DNA of 11,936 nucleotides from Bacillota bacterium. Lineage in GTDB: Bacteria > Bacillota > Clostridia > Christensenellales > Aristaeellaceae. Below, in pieces: positions 11,760 through 11,936 of this stretch. Positions within the stretch are counted from its first letter, which is position 1, and every line of letters begins with the position of its first letter. The stretch lies in contig JAEYOW010000009.1 in assembly GCA_023411375.1 (NCBI GenBank), positions 1 to 11,936 on the forward strand. The letters run 5' to 3'. Under the pieces are notes generated by a model. It saw only the letters and a list, made by a program, of their open reading frames with translations, ran no database searches and had not been told where the DNA came from. The position numbers and the translations under genes are program-made.

Positions 11760-11936
11760 TTACTTACCACCCCTAAAGGGATCGTCGTCTTTACCCAACA
11801 TCGTCATCCGCTCTCCAAGCCTGTCCTCGTCTAATTGGTGCTTTATGTACTCCGCAATCTTTTCCTTGTTTTTGCCTACTGTGTCTACATAATACCCTCT
11901 GCACCAAAATTCTCGATTCCTATACTTGAATTTTAA
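11760..11936 (-). CDS. tnpA: IS200/IS605-family Y1 (HUH) transposase TnpA, C-terminal fragment cut by window edge
   Basis: The last 58 codons of a TnpA. FWCRGYYVDTVGKN (10-23 of the fragment) and the helix KIAEYIKHQ (26-34) are characteristic. The Tyr-Ile-x-x-Gln spacing in that helix matches the catalytic Tyr and nearby Gln of IS608 TnpA, so Tyr30 of the fragment is the probable nucleophile. The protein ends DDPFRGGK. The HUH histidines lie outside the window. The C-terminus appears intact, so the gene may be functional. Confidence 0.9.
   Translation of the reverse strand, partial: LKFKYRNREFWCRGYYVDTVGKNKEKIAEYIKHQLDEDRLGERMTMLGKDDDPFRGGK

Larger units (their letters stand above)
11600..11936 (-). 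mobile_element. IS200-type insertion sequence, 3' (right) end
   Basis: It contains the end of a Y1 transposase gene (11936-11760) followed by about 150 bp of non-coding right-end DNA with two hairpins (11670-11685 and 11617-11633). Members of this family move as single strands and carry imperfect subterminal hairpins instead of inverted repeats and make no target duplications. The outer boundary cannot be fixed from one copy: 11600 is approximate, and it lies just upstream of the marR -35 at 11587. The left end and any accompanying tnpB are outside the window. Confidence 0.7.

Noticed and set aside
1..11936. Composite transposon carrying the sugar operon
   Set aside because: The flanking elements belong to different families (IS3 and IS200) with unrelated ends, so they cannot mobilise the segment together.

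Overview
This window looks like a chromosomal segment of a moderate-GC member of the Firmicutes, most likely class Clostridia. The signs are a Rex redox repressor, a VanW/G5 cell-wall protein, strong AGGAGG-type ribosome sites, a MarR/PNPOx pair, and IS3 and IS200 elements. The exact genus cannot be read from the sequence. Both edges are mobile elements: the 5' end of an IS3-family element (1-127, reading leftward out of the window) and the 3' end of an IS200-type element (about 11600-11936, its transposase reading leftward into the window).

Left part (175-4443): a cysteine-less MGMT-fold protein (+) sits 47 bp from the IS3 tip. It is convergent with a minus-strand pair, rex followed by a VanW-domain membrane protein. 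Upstream of rex, also on the minus strand, is a LacI-family regulator with its own promoter.

Centre (4444-10626): the LacI gene is divergent from a six-gene plus-strand operon: PfkB sugar kinase, FucU/RbsD-type mutarotase, sugar-binding protein, double-ABC ATPase, permease, and deoxyribose-phosphate aldolase (DeoC), closed by a strong terminator. At first glance it is an rbs (ribose) operon. However, the last gene is DeoC, and the kinase has Val14 where E. coli ribokinase has Asn14, the position at which Salmonella deoxyribokinase has Met. My reading is therefore an ABC-transporter-fed 2-deoxy-D-ribose catabolic operon: uptake, anomer interconversion, phosphorylation to deoxyribose-5-phosphate, then cleavage to glyceraldehyde-3-phosphate and acetaldehyde. 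The 333-bp divergent region holds several palindromes and promoter-like sequences. A 14-bp word in the LacI promoter also occurs in the rex promoter, which suggests a possible redox link.

Right part (10666-11539): a translationally overlapped marR and PNPOx-like flavoprotein pair on the minus strand, with a near-consensus promoter overlapped by 10-bp direct repeats (probable autoregulation). The IS200 right end lies immediately upstream of this promoter.
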